Shown in pieces: positions 1 to 9,057 of a stretch of 64,000 bases of DNA (positions within the stretch are counted from its first letter, which is position 1; every line of letters starts with the position of its first letter). Location of the stretch: the NCBI RefSeq assembly GCF_014648815.1, contig NZ_BMRV01000003.1, forward strand, positions 434,001 to 498,000. Direction: 5' to 3'. Under the pieces are notes generated by a model. It did no database searches. It was not told the DNA's origin and saw nothing but the letters and a program-made list of their open reading frames with translations. This stretch comes from Streptomyces flaveolus. Lineage in GTDB: Bacteria > Actinomycetota > Actinomycetes > Streptomycetales > Streptomycetaceae. Both the position numbers and the translations under genes were made by a program.

Positions 1-12
1 CTGGGGGTGTCA

Positions 13-42
13 TTGCAATCAGACTTCCCAGACCCATAAAGT
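13..42 (+). promoter_or_regulatory. Possible promoter of the MFS exporter operon
   Basis: TTGCAA at 13-18 and TAAAGT at 37-42 are separated by 18 bases, resembling a sigma-70-type -35/-10 pair about 100 bases before the MFS start codon. This is a visual match only. The true regulator may lie beyond the window edge. Confidence 0.3.
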
Positions 43-145
43 GCACTAGCCGGTGCAGTCGGCGACGGGTGGCCCGTGATCGTTCGCCCCTGCCCGCACA
101 CGGCTTTTCCGCTCGCCCTGTTCCGCTCGAATCTCGGAGACAGTC

Positions 146-1651
146 ATGGCGCAACTACCGGACGGACGACTCGACCCCGCTCTGCGGCGGCTGATCGGAG
201 TCGTCCTGCTGGGCGGGATCATGGGGATCCTCGACGGCTCGATGATCGCCGTCGCTGCCGACACCCTGGCCCACGACCTGGACACCTCACTGGCCACCAT
301 CAGCTGGGTCTCCACCAGCTACCTGCTGGCCGTCACCCTCTCCATTCCCGTCACCACCTGGGCCGTCGACCGGTTCGGCGGCCGACGCCTGTGGCTGCTC
401 GGCCTCGTCGTCTTCCTCGCCGGCTCCATCGGCTCGGGGCTCGCCTGGGACGCCGCGAGCCTCATCGTCTTCCGCGTGGTCCAGGGCCTGGGAGCGGGCC
501 TGATCGACCCGCTGATGCTCACCTTGCTCGCCCGCGCCGCGGGCCCGGGACGTGCCGGACGTGTCATGGGGCTCATGGGGGTGGTCGGGTCCAGCGGCCC
601 CGTCCTCGGACCGGTGATCGGCGGCATCATCCTGCAAGGACTGCCCTGGCGCTGGATGTTCCTGGTCAACATCCCGATCGGGATCGTCGCCCTGCTGCTC
701 GCCCGCGTCGTCGTCCCGAAGGATGCACCCGACTCCGCGCGAGAGGTCTCCCGCCTCGATGTCGTCGGCCTCGCCCTGATCGGTCCGGGCGTCGCGGCGG
801 GGGTGCTCGCACTGTCGCAGGCCGCCGAGCGCGCCGCCTTCGTCACCTGGCAGGTGCTCGTCCCGCTCGCCGCCGCGATCCTCCTGCTCACCGGGTACGC
901 GGCGCACGCACTCGGCGCCCGGCGCACACCTCCTCTCATCGACCTTCGGCTGTTCGCCCGGCGCAGCTTCTCCGCCAGCGTGACGGTCGGCTCGCTGGTC
1001 GGGCTCGCCACCTTCGCGAGCCTCTTCGCGCTGCCGCTCTACTACCAACAGGCCCGCGGGCACGGCACGTTCGCCTCGGCCCTGCTCCTCGCCCCGCTGG
1101 GGGTCGGATCCGCTCTCTCCATGCCCCTCACCGGACGGCTGTCCGACCGGCTGGGCTCCCGCCGTCCCGTCCTCGCGGGTGGCGTCGTCGCCGGGCTCAG
1201 TGCGCTCGCCTTCACGCAGGTCGGCGCACACACCCCCGAGGCCCTCACGGCGGTGATCGCGTTCACGCTCGGGCTCGGGCTCGGCTCGGTGGGCGCCCCG
1301 ACGATCGCCTCCCTGTACCGGACGCTGCCACCGGCCCTGGTGCCGCAGGGGAGTTCGGTTCTCTACATGCTCAACCAGCTCGGCGCCTCGATCGGCATCG
1401 CGACCGTCGCGCTCGTCGTGCAGACCGTGGGCGACGGCGACGCCGTACGAGGATTCCACGCCGCCGCCTGGACGGTGACGATCGCGCTCCTGGCGACCCT
1501 GGCCGCCTCCACCCAGCTGCCGGGCCGCCCAGAGGCGAAGGACGACCAAAGCGACCCCGGTGCTCCGGACAGGGCGGCACCGGAAGAGCCCGGCCGCGAG
1601 GACGAGGCCGGTGCGCGGTCCGTCGTGACGACGCAAGGAGACCCGAAGTGA
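146..1651 (+). CDS. MFS transporter, DHA2 (14-helix) drug exporter family
   Basis: This 501-residue integral membrane protein belongs to the major facilitator superfamily and fits the EmrB/QacA-like DHA2 branch, proton-driven exporters of drugs or small toxic metabolites. The N-terminal half shows the motif-C-like stretch GSSGPVLGPVIGG and the following WRWMFLVNIPIG, both typical of the branch; hydrophobic helices continue to about residue 450. The last 45 residues are hydrophilic and rich in Asp, Glu and Pro, probably a cytosolic tail. The ATG at 146 follows GGAG at about 136. Its TGA overlaps the GTG of the next gene (GTGA), so the two are translationally coupled. The cargo cannot be told from sequence. 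Confidence 0.92.
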   Translation: MAQLPDGRLDPALRRLIGVVLLGGIMGILDGSMIAVAADTLAHDLDTSLATISWVSTSYLLAVTLSIPVTTWAVDRFGGRRLWLLGLVVFLAGSIGSGLAWDAASLIVFRVVQGLGAGLIDPLMLTLLARAAGPGRAGRVMGLMGVVGSSGPVLGPVIGGIILQGLPWRWMFLVNIPIGIVALLLARVVVPKDAPDSAREVSRLDVVGLALIGPGVAAGVLALSQAAERAAFVTWQVLVPLAAAILLLTGYAAHALGARRTPPLIDLRLFARRSFSASVTVGSLVGLATFASLFALPLYYQQARGHGTFASALLLAPLGVGSALSMPLTGRLSDRLGSRRPVLAGGVVAGLSALAFTQVGAHTPEALTAVIAFTLGLGLGSVGAPTIASLYRTLPPALVPQGSSVLYMLNQLGASIGIATVALVVQTVGDGDAVRGFHAAAWTVTIALLATLAASTQLPGRPEAKDDQSDPGAPDRAAPEEPGREDEAGARSVVTTQGDPK

Positions 1652-2478
1652 AGACCCTCGTCATCGCCGGAGGTACGGACGGCATCGGCAGAGCCCTGGC
1701 CGAGCGGCATCTGGCCCGGGGCGACTCGGTGTTCGTCATCGGGCGGAACCCTGCCAAGGGCCGCGCCTACCTGGAGCGGGCCGAGCGGCACGGCGCCGCC
1801 GACCGGGCGCGGTTCGTGACCGCCGACCTGAGCCTGCTGGCCCAGACCTCCGCGGCCGTCGACGAGATCACGCGCGAGGCGTCGTCCGTGGACGCGCTGG
1901 TCCTCTGCGCCCGGCACTACCAGTACCGCCGCACCGTCACCGCTGAGGGCTACGAGGAGAACTTCGCCCTCTTCTACCTGAGCCGCTACCTCCTCGGCCA
2001 CGGGCTGGTGGAGTCGCTGCGCAAGGCGGAGCGGCCCGTCGTCGTGAACGTCGCGGGCCCCGGCGCCGGCCTCGGCGTCGTGCGCTGGGACGACCTGCAG
2101 CTGCGGCACGGGTACCACGGGGGCGCCGCCCTCGGCCAGGGCGGAAAACTCAACGACCTGCTGGGCGTGGCGTTCGCCGAACGGTACGGCGCCACCACCG
2201 GCATCCGGTACGTGCTCATCCACCCCGGGGTGACCGCGACCGGCTTCTCCGGTGTCTACGACGCGGAGACTCTCGACCACATCCGGTCGATGCAGCGGCA
2301 CGCGAAACCCGTCTCCGCCGCGCTGCCGCCGATCGCCGCCGCCCTCGACGATCCACCCGCTGACCCGTTGACCGCCTTCATCGAGGGGCAGCGGATCAGG
2401 GTCGACACCCACGGCTTCGACCGCGCCGCGGCCGGCCGCCTGGAAGCCCTCACCGAGCAACTCCTGACACGGAGTTGA
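1648..2478 (+). CDS. SDR-family oxidoreductase-like protein
   Basis: A 276-residue short-chain dehydrogenase/reductase-like protein. The nucleotide-binding glycine motif is GGTDGIG at residues 8-14, followed by the expected beta-alpha pattern and RN at 33-34. The GTG start at 1648 follows AAGGAG at 1635-1640 and overlaps the stop of the MFS gene. In the usual YxxxK position the sequence is G-Q-G-G-K (163-167), so the lysine is present but the catalytic tyrosine seems absent. It may be a divergent reductase or a nucleotide-binding protein without classical activity. The overlap with the exporter suggests the two handle the same metabolite, but the substrate is unknown. Confidence 0.8.
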   Translation: MKTLVIAGGTDGIGRALAERHLARGDSVFVIGRNPAKGRAYLERAERHGAADRARFVTADLSLLAQTSAAVDEITREASSVDALVLCARHYQYRRTVTAEGYEENFALFYLSRYLLGHGLVESLRKAERPVVVNVAGPGAGLGVVRWDDLQLRHGYHGGAALGQGGKLNDLLGVAFAERYGATTGIRYVLIHPGVTATGFSGVYDAETLDHIRSMQRHAKPVSAALPPIAAALDDPPADPLTAFIEGQRIRVDTHGFDRAAAGRLEALTEQLLTRS

Positions 2479-2621
2479 CGTTCTCGCGGAAGAACTTGCG
2501 CAATTCTGAGACGTCGGGCCTTGGGGACGGTCGCAGGGCCGGTCGAGACTGGATCCGTCCCGCGGGCCACCGCGCCCGCGCACCAGAACCGACCCGTTCC
2601 GAGCTGTCCCGAGGAGATCCC

Positions 2622-3323
2622 GTGTCGCATCCGTCCTCCGCTCCCGCCCGACCCGTCCTCGACGCCGCGGACAGCGCGGTCGTCCTGGTGACCACGGTGC
2701 GCTGCGACGGGCCGCGGTGGCAACGGGCGGTGGCCGAGGCCCTGACCCGCGAAACGCAGGAGCGCGACAACTGGCCCGACGGACTGCTGTCCCTGTCCGT
2801 CTTCGCGGACGGTCAGGAGGAAACGGTCCTCGTCTACACCCAGTGGGCGACGCGGCGGCGACTGGCCGAAGCCTTGGAGGGTCCCACGAGCGCGGTATGG
2901 CGTGGCGACGTCGACGCGGTCGAGGGTGCCCTTCAGGGACAGGCGATCCCGTTCCGGCACTACCGCACGGTGCGCGGCACCGCCGTGCCCGAACCGGCGC
3001 CGCTGCCCGAGTCCTTCCCGGTCGCCTTCTTCGACACCGCCGACGAGGACGCGGCCCGCGCCTGGCTCGACGGGCTGCTGGCGTCCGAGGAACGCACGGA
3101 GGGCGAGGACCGCGCGTACCCCGGCGCGGTCGCGGCCCATCTGTCCATCAGCCTCGACGGGACCAAGGTGCTCAGCTTCTCCGAGTGGCTCTCCGAGGAA
3201 CAGGCGGCGGCGCACATCGCGGCCGTGTGGGAGCCGGTACTCAAGGAACTCGGCGGCACCGGAAAGCTCTACCGTCACGTCAGCACGGTCTTCGCAAGCA
3301 ACACCGACCCCCGCCCGCGGTGA
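2622..3323 (+). CDS. Tandem dimeric alpha-beta barrel (ABM-like) protein
   Basis: A predicted 233-residue soluble protein that appears to hold two ferredoxin-like alpha-beta units, one at about residues 20-90 and one at about 120-215, each with the strand-helix layout of antibiotic biosynthesis monooxygenase (ABM) or stress-responsive barrel domains. A longer frame begins at 2475, but the GTG at 2622 is preceded by GAGGAG at 2611-2616 and removes a low-complexity Arg/Gly-rich leader, so I prefer it. It follows the SDR by about 140 bases on the same strand and may be co-transcribed. ABM proteins can be cofactor-free oxygenases, but no catalytic residues can be assigned here. Confidence 0.7.
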   Translation: MSHPSSAPARPVLDAADSAVVLVTTVRCDGPRWQRAVAEALTRETQERDNWPDGLLSLSVFADGQEETVLVYTQWATRRRLAEALEGPTSAVWRGDVDAVEGALQGQAIPFRHYRTVRGTAVPEPAPLPESFPVAFFDTADEDAARAWLDGLLASEERTEGEDRAYPGAVAAHLSISLDGTKVLSFSEWLSEEQAAAHIAAVWEPVLKELGGTGKLYRHVSTVFASNTDPRPR

Positions 3324-3499
3324 CCCGCACTGGGCGCCTGATGCTGTGACCTCAGGCGTACGACGGACGGAGCTCAGAACGGTGGCCAGGAGCGCGGGGC
3401 GGCGCCGGCCCCGGCAGGACACCGGAGGAGCCGGGAAAACCCGTTGCGAGTGGCCCGCATCGGATGTCTGATGGGTCGGCCACCGACCAGGGAGACAAG

Positions 3500-4060
3500 A
3501 TGAGGGCGTCGCTGCCCACCCCCTCGTTGCACACCGCTCGTCTTCGGCTGCGTGCCTTCGAAGACGCGGACGCGAACGACCTCTTCGCACTGCAGAGCCG
3601 CGCGGACATCCTGCGTTACTGGGACTCGCCACCGTGGACCGAACGCTCGCGCGCCGGGGATTTCATCACTGCTTGCCGGCGGATGGAACAGGAGGGCACC
3701 GGGGCACGGTTGGCCGTGGACCGTGTCTCCGACGGGGCGTTCATCGGCTGGTGCACCCTGAACAGTTGGAATCCGGACTTCCGCAGCGCCTCGCTCGGCT
3801 ACTGCTACGACGATGCGGTGTGGGGCCAGGGCTACGCGACCGAGGCCGCGCGCGCTCTGCTGGGGTGGGCGTTCGACACGCTGGACCTGAACCGCGTCCA
3901 AGCCGAGGCCGATACGCGCAACGTGGCCTCCGCCCGCGTGCTGGAGAAGCTCGGCTTCGTGCGCGAGGGGACGTTGCGGGAGGACTGCGTCGTCAACGGC
4001 GACGTCTCCGACTCGTGGGTCTACGGGCTGCTCAGGCGGGAGTGGCAGCCCAGCCACTGA
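3500..4060 (+). CDS. GNAT family N-acetyltransferase (RimJ/RimL type)
   Basis: A 186-residue acetyl-CoA-dependent N-acetyltransferase of the RimJ/RimL subgroup. It opens with TARLRLRAFEDADAND and contains the acetyl-CoA-binding region around GQGYATEAARALLGWAF, then the typical ASARVLEKLGFVREG near the C-terminus. The ATG at 3500 has AGGGAGA just upstream and matches the family start better than an in-frame ATG at 3464. Members acetylate ribosomal-protein N-termini, antibiotics or small amines; the substrate is not predictable. It stands alone, followed by a strong hairpin. Confidence 0.88.
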   Translation: MRASLPTPSLHTARLRLRAFEDADANDLFALQSRADILRYWDSPPWTERSRAGDFITACRRMEQEGTGARLAVDRVSDGAFIGWCTLNSWNPDFRSASLGYCYDDAVWGQGYATEAARALLGWAFDTLDLNRVQAEADTRNVASARVLEKLGFVREGTLREDCVVNGDVSDSWVYGLLRREWQPSH

Positions 4061-4206
4061 GTTCCGTCGCTCGGCACCCGGTATCGGCTGACCCCGCCAA
4101 CTGATCGCTGCCTCGTCCACGCACAACGACGAACCACCGTCAGCCCCGTGCAGCCGGCCGCCGCGCCCGGGACTTCGTCCTCGCGGTGTCCTCGACACCG
4201 GCCACG

Positions 4207-4236
4207 CAGGGCCCGGTTCCGGCGGACCGGGCCCTG
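4207..4236 (+). terminator. Hairpin terminator after the GNAT gene
   Basis: Perfect 11-base inverted repeat, CAGGGCCCGGT at 4207-4217 and ACCGGGCCCTG at 4226-4236, with an 8-base loop. It lies 147 bases after the GNAT stop and before the sugar-regulon operator. There is no clear U-run, which is common for Streptomyces terminators. Confidence 0.6.
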
Positions 4237-4280
4237 TCGCGTACCGCAGACGCGGAGCGGCGGGGATCCGCGCACGCCCA

Positions 4281-4297
4281 TTTACATCGATGTACAT
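4281..4297. promoter_or_regulatory. LacI-type operator before the secreted glycosidase-like gene
   Basis: The 17 bases TTTACATCGATGTACAT include the perfect 12-base palindrome TACATCGATGTA (4283-4294) with the central CG step common in LacI-family operators. The identical 17 bases recur at 11517-11533 between the LacI gene and the sugar importer. Its position about 155 bases before the start at 4452 suggests it overlaps or follows the promoter. Confidence 0.72.
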
Positions 4298-4451
4298 GCC
4301 GCTCTACTGTGACGCCGTCAGAAGGCGCCGACACCCCGGAGGCCTCTGCCGCCCACCGCGCCCCGGCCCCTACGCACACCCGAAGAGACGACAGCCGCGG
4401 TCCGCACCGCGGTCGCCCTGTCACGCCTTAGTGCCCCAGGGAAGGAATCCC

Positions 4452-6224
4452 GTGATCCGCTCACTCCGACCGCCCCGCCCCGGAAACCGCCCTTCCTCCA
4501 CCGGCCGGCCACCGCGCCCCGGGCTCACGACCGCCGGTCACCGTGCCCGGTGGGCGGCGCGTGCCGTGGTGACGGTCCTTGCCGCCCTGCTGGGCCTGTC
4601 GCTCACCCCGGCCGGAGCGGCGCCGACCGCCGTGGCCGCGCCGCCCGTCACGTCGCGCCCCGCGGACACCGGGGCGTCCGGTGCCTCTGTCTCGGCCACC
4701 GGTACGCCTCTGGGCACCGGAACCGGCCTCTACCCACGGGTCGTCCGGCTGGAGCACAGCGGCGCCGCCAACGGCCGGGTGCTCGCGAGCGTCGTGACCT
4801 TCGACGGCAACAACGGTATCGGCGCCGTCCACGAGAGCACCGACGGCGGAGCGACCTTCCGGCAGGTGGGCAGGGTCACCGATCCGGAGTCGGCGGCCGG
4901 GCAGGGCCTGTGCTGCGCCACCCTGTTCGAGCTTCCCCGGCAGGTCGGCGCCCTGCCCGCCGGTACGCTCCTGTGGGCCTCCTCGGCCGGGCAGGACGAG
5001 CAGGACCGGCGCATGGCGCTGCGTGTCTGGCGGAGCGGCGACGTGGGCCGCACCTGGTCCTACCTGTCCTCCTGTGCCACCGCGACCGGGACGGGCGGAC
5101 TGTGGGAGCCGGAGTTCTCCGTGGCCGCCGACGGAGCGCTCGTCTGCCACTACGCCGACGAGACGGATCCGGCCCACAGCCAGAAGCTGGCCGCCACCCG
5201 CAGCTATGACGGGATCCACTGGCAGGACCGGCGCGATACCGTGGCCGGCGGCTGGGAAGCGGACCGGCCGGGGATGCCCGTGGTGCGCAAGCTGCCGGAC
5301 GGCACGTACTTCATGAGCTTCGAGATCTGCAATCCCGGCGGCCAGTACCAGTGCGTCGTGCACTACCGAACCTCTCCGGACGGGTGGAACTGGGGCGACC
5401 CCGCATTCCTGGGCTTCCGCCCGGAGACCGTGGACGGCAAGTACTTCCGCGCGGCGCCCACCATCGCCTGGGCCCCGGTACCGGGTGGTGGACCGAACGG
5501 CCGGATCCTGCTGATCGGCCAGCAGCTCCTCAACCGCGACGGCACGCCTGCCGCGGACAGCGGCCGCACGATCCTGGCCAACACGGAGAACGGCACGGGC
5601 CCGTGGTACGAGATCGAGGCCCCGGTGCGGGTCACGGCCCCGACCGCGACCTACTGCCCCAACTACAGCTCCCCGCTCCTGCCCTCCGCGGACGGACGTA
5701 CGGTGCTGGAGATCGCGACGGACTGGGACGGCGACGTCTGCCGCCCGTACGTGGCGGCCGGTCCGCTCACCGGCAGCGGTGACGCGGCCGGAGTCGTGGA
5801 CGGGGCGCGGTACCGGCTGGTGAACGCCAACAGCGGTCACTGCCTGGACGTGGCCGGTGACTCCCGTGCCGCGGGCGGCAACGTCCAGCAGTGGACCTGC
5901 AACGGCCAGGGCCCGCAGGAGTGGACCCTGCGGGCGCGCGGCGCCGGCTACTTCACGCTCGCCGGCCGCAACAGCGGTCACTGCCTGGACGTGGAGAACG
6001 GCTCCACCGCCCCCGGCGCGAACGTCCGCCAGTGGTACTGCAACGCCCAGCCGGCCCAGGACTGGCGGCTGGAGAACGCCGGGCGGGGCTATTACCGCCT
6101 CGTGGTGAAGTCCGGCGGACACTGCCTGGACGTCGTCCAAGGCTCCCGCTCGGCGGGCGCGAACGTCCAGCAGTGGACGTGCAACGGACTTCAGCCGCAG
6201 CTCTGGCTGCTCCAGCGGCTCTGA
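4452..6224 (+). CDS. Secreted sialidase-like beta-propeller protein with ricin-type lectin domain
   Basis: A predicted 590-residue secreted protein. A long basic N-region leads into a hydrophobic signal segment (about 36-57, ending near AGAAP). Residues about 90-445 look like a BNR/sialidase-type beta-propeller with Asp-box-like motifs STDGGATF, SGDVGRTW and SPDGWNW. Residues about 455-590 form a ricin-B/CBM13 carbohydrate-binding trefoil with three GHCLDV repeats and three QxW-type triplets (QQW, RQW, QQW). The propeller could be GH93 exo-arabinanase-like or GH33-like; I cannot decide. The GTG start follows GAAGGA at 4441. The shared LacI-type operator upstream ties it to the ABC importer and GH2 enzyme, so it probably releases an oligosaccharide for that system. 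Confidence 0.82.
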   Translation: MIRSLRPPRPGNRPSSTGRPPRPGLTTAGHRARWAARAVVTVLAALLGLSLTPAGAAPTAVAAPPVTSRPADTGASGASVSATGTPLGTGTGLYPRVVRLEHSGAANGRVLASVVTFDGNNGIGAVHESTDGGATFRQVGRVTDPESAAGQGLCCATLFELPRQVGALPAGTLLWASSAGQDEQDRRMALRVWRSGDVGRTWSYLSSCATATGTGGLWEPEFSVAADGALVCHYADETDPAHSQKLAATRSYDGIHWQDRRDTVAGGWEADRPGMPVVRKLPDGTYFMSFEICNPGGQYQCVVHYRTSPDGWNWGDPAFLGFRPETVDGKYFRAAPTIAWAPVPGGGPNGRILLIGQQLLNRDGTPAADSGRTILANTENGTGPWYEIEAPVRVTAPTATYCPNYSSPLLPSADGRTVLEIATDWDGDVCRPYVAAGPLTGSGDAAGVVDGARYRLVNANSGHCLDVAGDSRAAGGNVQQWTCNGQGPQEWTLRARGAGYFTLAGRNSGHCLDVENGSTAPGANVRQWYCNAQPAQDWRLENAGRGYYRLVVKSGGHCLDVVQGSRSAGANVQQWTCNGLQPQLWLLQRL

Positions 6225-6231
6225 GACACCC

Positions 6232-6260
6232 GGGTGCCCGCCCTCGAGGGGAGGGCACCC
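6232..6260. terminator. Bidirectional terminator between convergent genes
   Basis: Inverted repeat GGGTGCCC (6232-6239) and GGGCACCC (6253-6260), with further pairing inside it (GCCCTC with GAGGGG). It sits between the convergent stop codons at 6224 and 6275. Confidence 0.6.
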
Positions 6261-6274
6261 TTCGTCCCCGCCCG

Positions 6275-8095
6275 TCAGCCGACGTCCGTGCCCTCGATCG
6301 CGGCCGGCCTCAGCTGAGCCTCCCGGATGCGGGCGATGTCCAGCTTGGCGCCCCGGTCGAAGCGGTAGACGCCGTTCTGCTCCTGGAAGACGTCGGTCAG
6401 CTGGGTGTAGCAGTAGCCGAACATCTCCGGGTCCTCCAGCAGGACGCCGGTGAGGCCGGCGAAGCGCTCGTGGAACTCGTCCTCGGTGCGCACCCGGTCC
6501 CCGTAGCCCCAGGACACCGTCCGGTCGCTGCCGGACTGCTCGGCAGCGGCCTCCGGGTCCCACCAGATCCCGCCGAACTCGCTGACGAAGTACGGCTGGC
6601 CGCGGTACGGCTGGGAGTAGGCGGCGCCGTTCTCGTAGGCGTTGACGAAGGGCTCGCCCTTGGCCAGGCCGGACATGAGCTGCCGGAAGGCGGCGGGGTC
6701 CTGCTCGTAGTTGTGGGAGTCGTAGACGTCGGTCTCCAGGACCCGGTGGGAGTATCCGGAGGCGTCGATCACCGGGCGGGACGTGTCCATGGCCTTGGTG
6801 GCGAGGAACATCGCCCGGGTGACGTCGTCGAGCTGGGTGATGCGGTCGTGGAGCTTCTGGTAGGTCTCGTTCAGCGGGCACCAGCCGACGATCGAGGGGT
6901 GCGAGTAGTCGCGTTCCACGGCTTCGAGCCACTGGGCGACGAAGGAGGCGTCGGGCCGCTGGTTGTCGCCCGAGGACCCGCCGACCTCGCAGCCCCAGTC
7001 GCCGAACTCGCCCCAGACCAGGTATCCGAGCCGGTCGGCGTGGTAGAGGAAGCGCTCCTCGAAGACCTTCTGGTGCAGCCGGGCCCCGTTGAAGCCGGCT
7101 TCCATGGCCAGTTCGATGTCACGGACCAGGGCCTCGTCGGAGGGGGCGGTCATCAGGCCGTCGGGATACCAGCCCTGGTCGAGCACGAGGCGCTGGAAGC
7201 GCGGGCGGCCGTTGAGGAGTACGGTCCTGCCACGGATGCCGACGGCGCGCAGGCCCGCGTAGCTCTCGACGGTGTCGGCCACTTCGCCGTCCGCGTCGAG
7301 GAGTTCGAGCCGCAGGCCGTACAGGAAGGGGTCCTCCGGGCTCCATTCGCGACGCCGGTCCTCCGGGAGGGCCAGGTGCAGGCGGGGCGCCAGATCGAGG
7401 TCGGCGCGCACTTCGGCGCGGCAGACCTCGCCCGCGTCGTCGCTGAGGACGGCGCGTACGCGGTGGCCGGGGCGGTTGGACGACAGGGGCAGTTCGAGCA
7501 AGAAGGCCGCGCCGGCCAGGTCGGGGGTGATGCGGGGGCGGCGCAGATGCGTCTCGGGTACCGGCTCGGCCCAGACGGTCTGCCAGATGCCGGTCGTGCG
7601 CGTGTAGTTGCAGTCGTGGTTGGCGTACTGGACCGCCTGCTTGCCACGGGCCTGGGGTCCGGACTTCGGGTCGCGGGCGCGGACGGTGATCTCCACCTCC
7701 CGGCCCGGGGCGAGATCGCCGAGGTCGGCGGTGAAGGGGGTGAAGCCGCCCCGGTGGCGCACCACTTCGGTGCCGTCCACCCATACGGTCGTGTCGTGGT
7801 CGACGGCACCGAAGTGCAGCAGCACCCGGCGGCCGGCCCACTCGGCGGGCGGGGTGAACCGCCGCCGGTACCAGACGGCTTCCAGGAAGTCGGTGTCACC
7901 GACGCCCGACAGCTCGGACTCGGGGGCGAAGGGCACGAGGATCTCGCCGGTGAGAGCGCGGTCGAGGAGACCCCGCTCGAGGCCGCTGTCCCCTTGGTCG
8001 GTCTCGAACTGCCAGGTCCCGTTGAGGTTGAGCCAGTCGCGACGGACGAACTGCGGTCGCGGGTACTCCGGACGGGGGACGGAGGGGGTGTGCAC
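6275..8095 (-). CDS. Glycoside hydrolase family 2 enzyme (beta-galactosidase/glucuronidase type)
   Basis: A 606-residue GH2 enzyme without a signal peptide, so probably cytosolic. The order is N-terminal sugar-binding jelly-roll (about 20-180, with the hallmark YRRRF and GGFTPF segments), an immunoglobulin-like middle domain (about 185-285) and a TIM barrel. The acid/base Glu is E410 in WCPLNE and the nucleophile is E506 in FVSEFGG, both intact. GH2 includes beta-galactosidases, glucuronidases, mannosidases and some arabinosidases; the exact sugar is not readable. It is the last gene of the importer operon, 60 bases after the second permease, and probably cleaves the imported oligosaccharide. 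Confidence 0.88.
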   Translation of the reverse strand: MHTPSVPRPEYPRPQFVRRDWLNLNGTWQFETDQGDSGLERGLLDRALTGEILVPFAPESELSGVGDTDFLEAVWYRRRFTPPAEWAGRRVLLHFGAVDHDTTVWVDGTEVVRHRGGFTPFTADLGDLAPGREVEITVRARDPKSGPQARGKQAVQYANHDCNYTRTTGIWQTVWAEPVPETHLRRPRITPDLAGAAFLLELPLSSNRPGHRVRAVLSDDAGEVCRAEVRADLDLAPRLHLALPEDRRREWSPEDPFLYGLRLELLDADGEVADTVESYAGLRAVGIRGRTVLLNGRPRFQRLVLDQGWYPDGLMTAPSDEALVRDIELAMEAGFNGARLHQKVFEERFLYHADRLGYLVWGEFGDWGCEVGGSSGDNQRPDASFVAQWLEAVERDYSHPSIVGWCPLNETYQKLHDRITQLDDVTRAMFLATKAMDTSRPVIDASGYSHRVLETDVYDSHNYEQDPAAFRQLMSGLAKGEPFVNAYENGAAYSQPYRGQPYFVSEFGGIWWDPEAAAEQSGSDRTVSWGYGDRVRTEDEFHERFAGLTGVLLEDPEMFGYCYTQLTDVFQEQNGVYRFDRGAKLDIARIREAQLRPAAIEGTDVG

Positions 8096-8155
8096 AGGGA
8101 CTCCAGTCAGGTGGTGGCGGCCGGCGGGCCGGCGCGGACAGGCGAAGCGGTGGGG

Positions 8156-9055
8156 TCAGGTGCCCCCGAGGCCGGTGGTGGCCACGGAGTTGACGATGCG
8201 CCGCTGGAAGAGCAGGAACATCACGATCAGCGGGAGCGCCGCCAGCAGGGCGGACGCCATGGCCTGGGCGTACTGGATGCCGTAGGCGTCCTTGACGGTG
8301 GCGAGGCCCACCGGGAGCGTCATGAGGTCCGGGTCGTTGGTGACGACGAAGGGCCACATGAAGTTGTTCCACGCCCCGATGAAGACGAAGATCGCCACGG
8401 CGGAGACGATCGGACGGGACAGCGGCAGCACGATCGACCGGAAGACCCGCAGTTCGGAGGCGCCGTCGATCCGGGCCGCGTCCTCCAGCTCGCGGGGGAT
8501 ACCGTCGAAGAAGCGCTTGAGGATGAAGACCATCATGGGGGCCACGACCTGCGGCAGGACGACCGCCGCGTAGGTGTCGACCAGGTGGAACATCGTCATC
8601 TGTTCGAAGAGCGGGACGATGAGCAGCTGCGGCGGGACCATGATCGCGGCGACCGTGACGGCCAGGAGGGCACGCCGTCCGCGGAAGGTGCCGCGGGAGA
8701 ACCCGTAGGCGGCGAGCGTCGAGATCGCCACGGTGAGCACGGTGACCAGGGCAGCTATCAACACACTGTTGAACGCCCAGGTCGGAACGTTCCCGCGCTC
8801 CAGGATCTGCCGGTAGGCGGAGAGCGTGAAGGCACCCTTGAACGGCGACAGGCCCGACTGCATCACGTCCTGCTCGCGCTGCACCGAGGTGGCGACCGCC
8901 CAGAGAAGCGGCAGCAGCCAGACGGCGGCGAGGACGGTCAGCGCGGTCCCGGCGAGCAGGCGTGGCAGCGGGCCGTGGCCGAGCAGCAGGGGGGACCCGG
9001 ACTCCTCGCGACGGGGTCGGCGCGGCCGGCGGACGGGGGTGGAGACGGCGGACAC
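8156..9055 (-). CDS. Carbohydrate ABC transporter permease, MalG type
   Basis: A 299-residue inner-membrane permease with six predicted helices. The EAA-type cytoplasmic loop reads ELEDAARIDGASELRVFRSIVLPLSRP, the contact site for the ATPase. The GTG start at 9055 lies two bases after the stop of the other permease and has AGGAGG overlapping that gene's end, so the two are translationally coupled. A longer frame upstream runs antisense-like through the first permease and is not used. No ATPase gene is in the operon; such Streptomyces importers commonly share the MsiK ATPase encoded elsewhere. Confidence 0.9.
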   Translation of the reverse strand: MSAVSTPVRRPRRPRREESGSPLLLGHGPLPRLLAGTALTVLAAVWLLPLLWAVATSVQREQDVMQSGLSPFKGAFTLSAYRQILERGNVPTWAFNSVLIAALVTVLTVAISTLAAYGFSRGTFRGRRALLAVTVAAIMVPPQLLIVPLFEQMTMFHLVDTYAAVVLPQVVAPMMVFILKRFFDGIPRELEDAARIDGASELRVFRSIVLPLSRPIVSAVAIFVFIGAWNNFMWPFVVTNDPDLMTLPVGLATVKDAYGIQYAQAMASALLAALPLIVMFLLFQRRIVNSVATTGLGGT

Positions 9056-9057
9056 GG

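Noticed and set aside
4461..6932. Long minus-strand frame opposite the secreted propeller protein
   Set aside because: Antisense shadow; the plus-strand protein has clear domains and a signal peptide.
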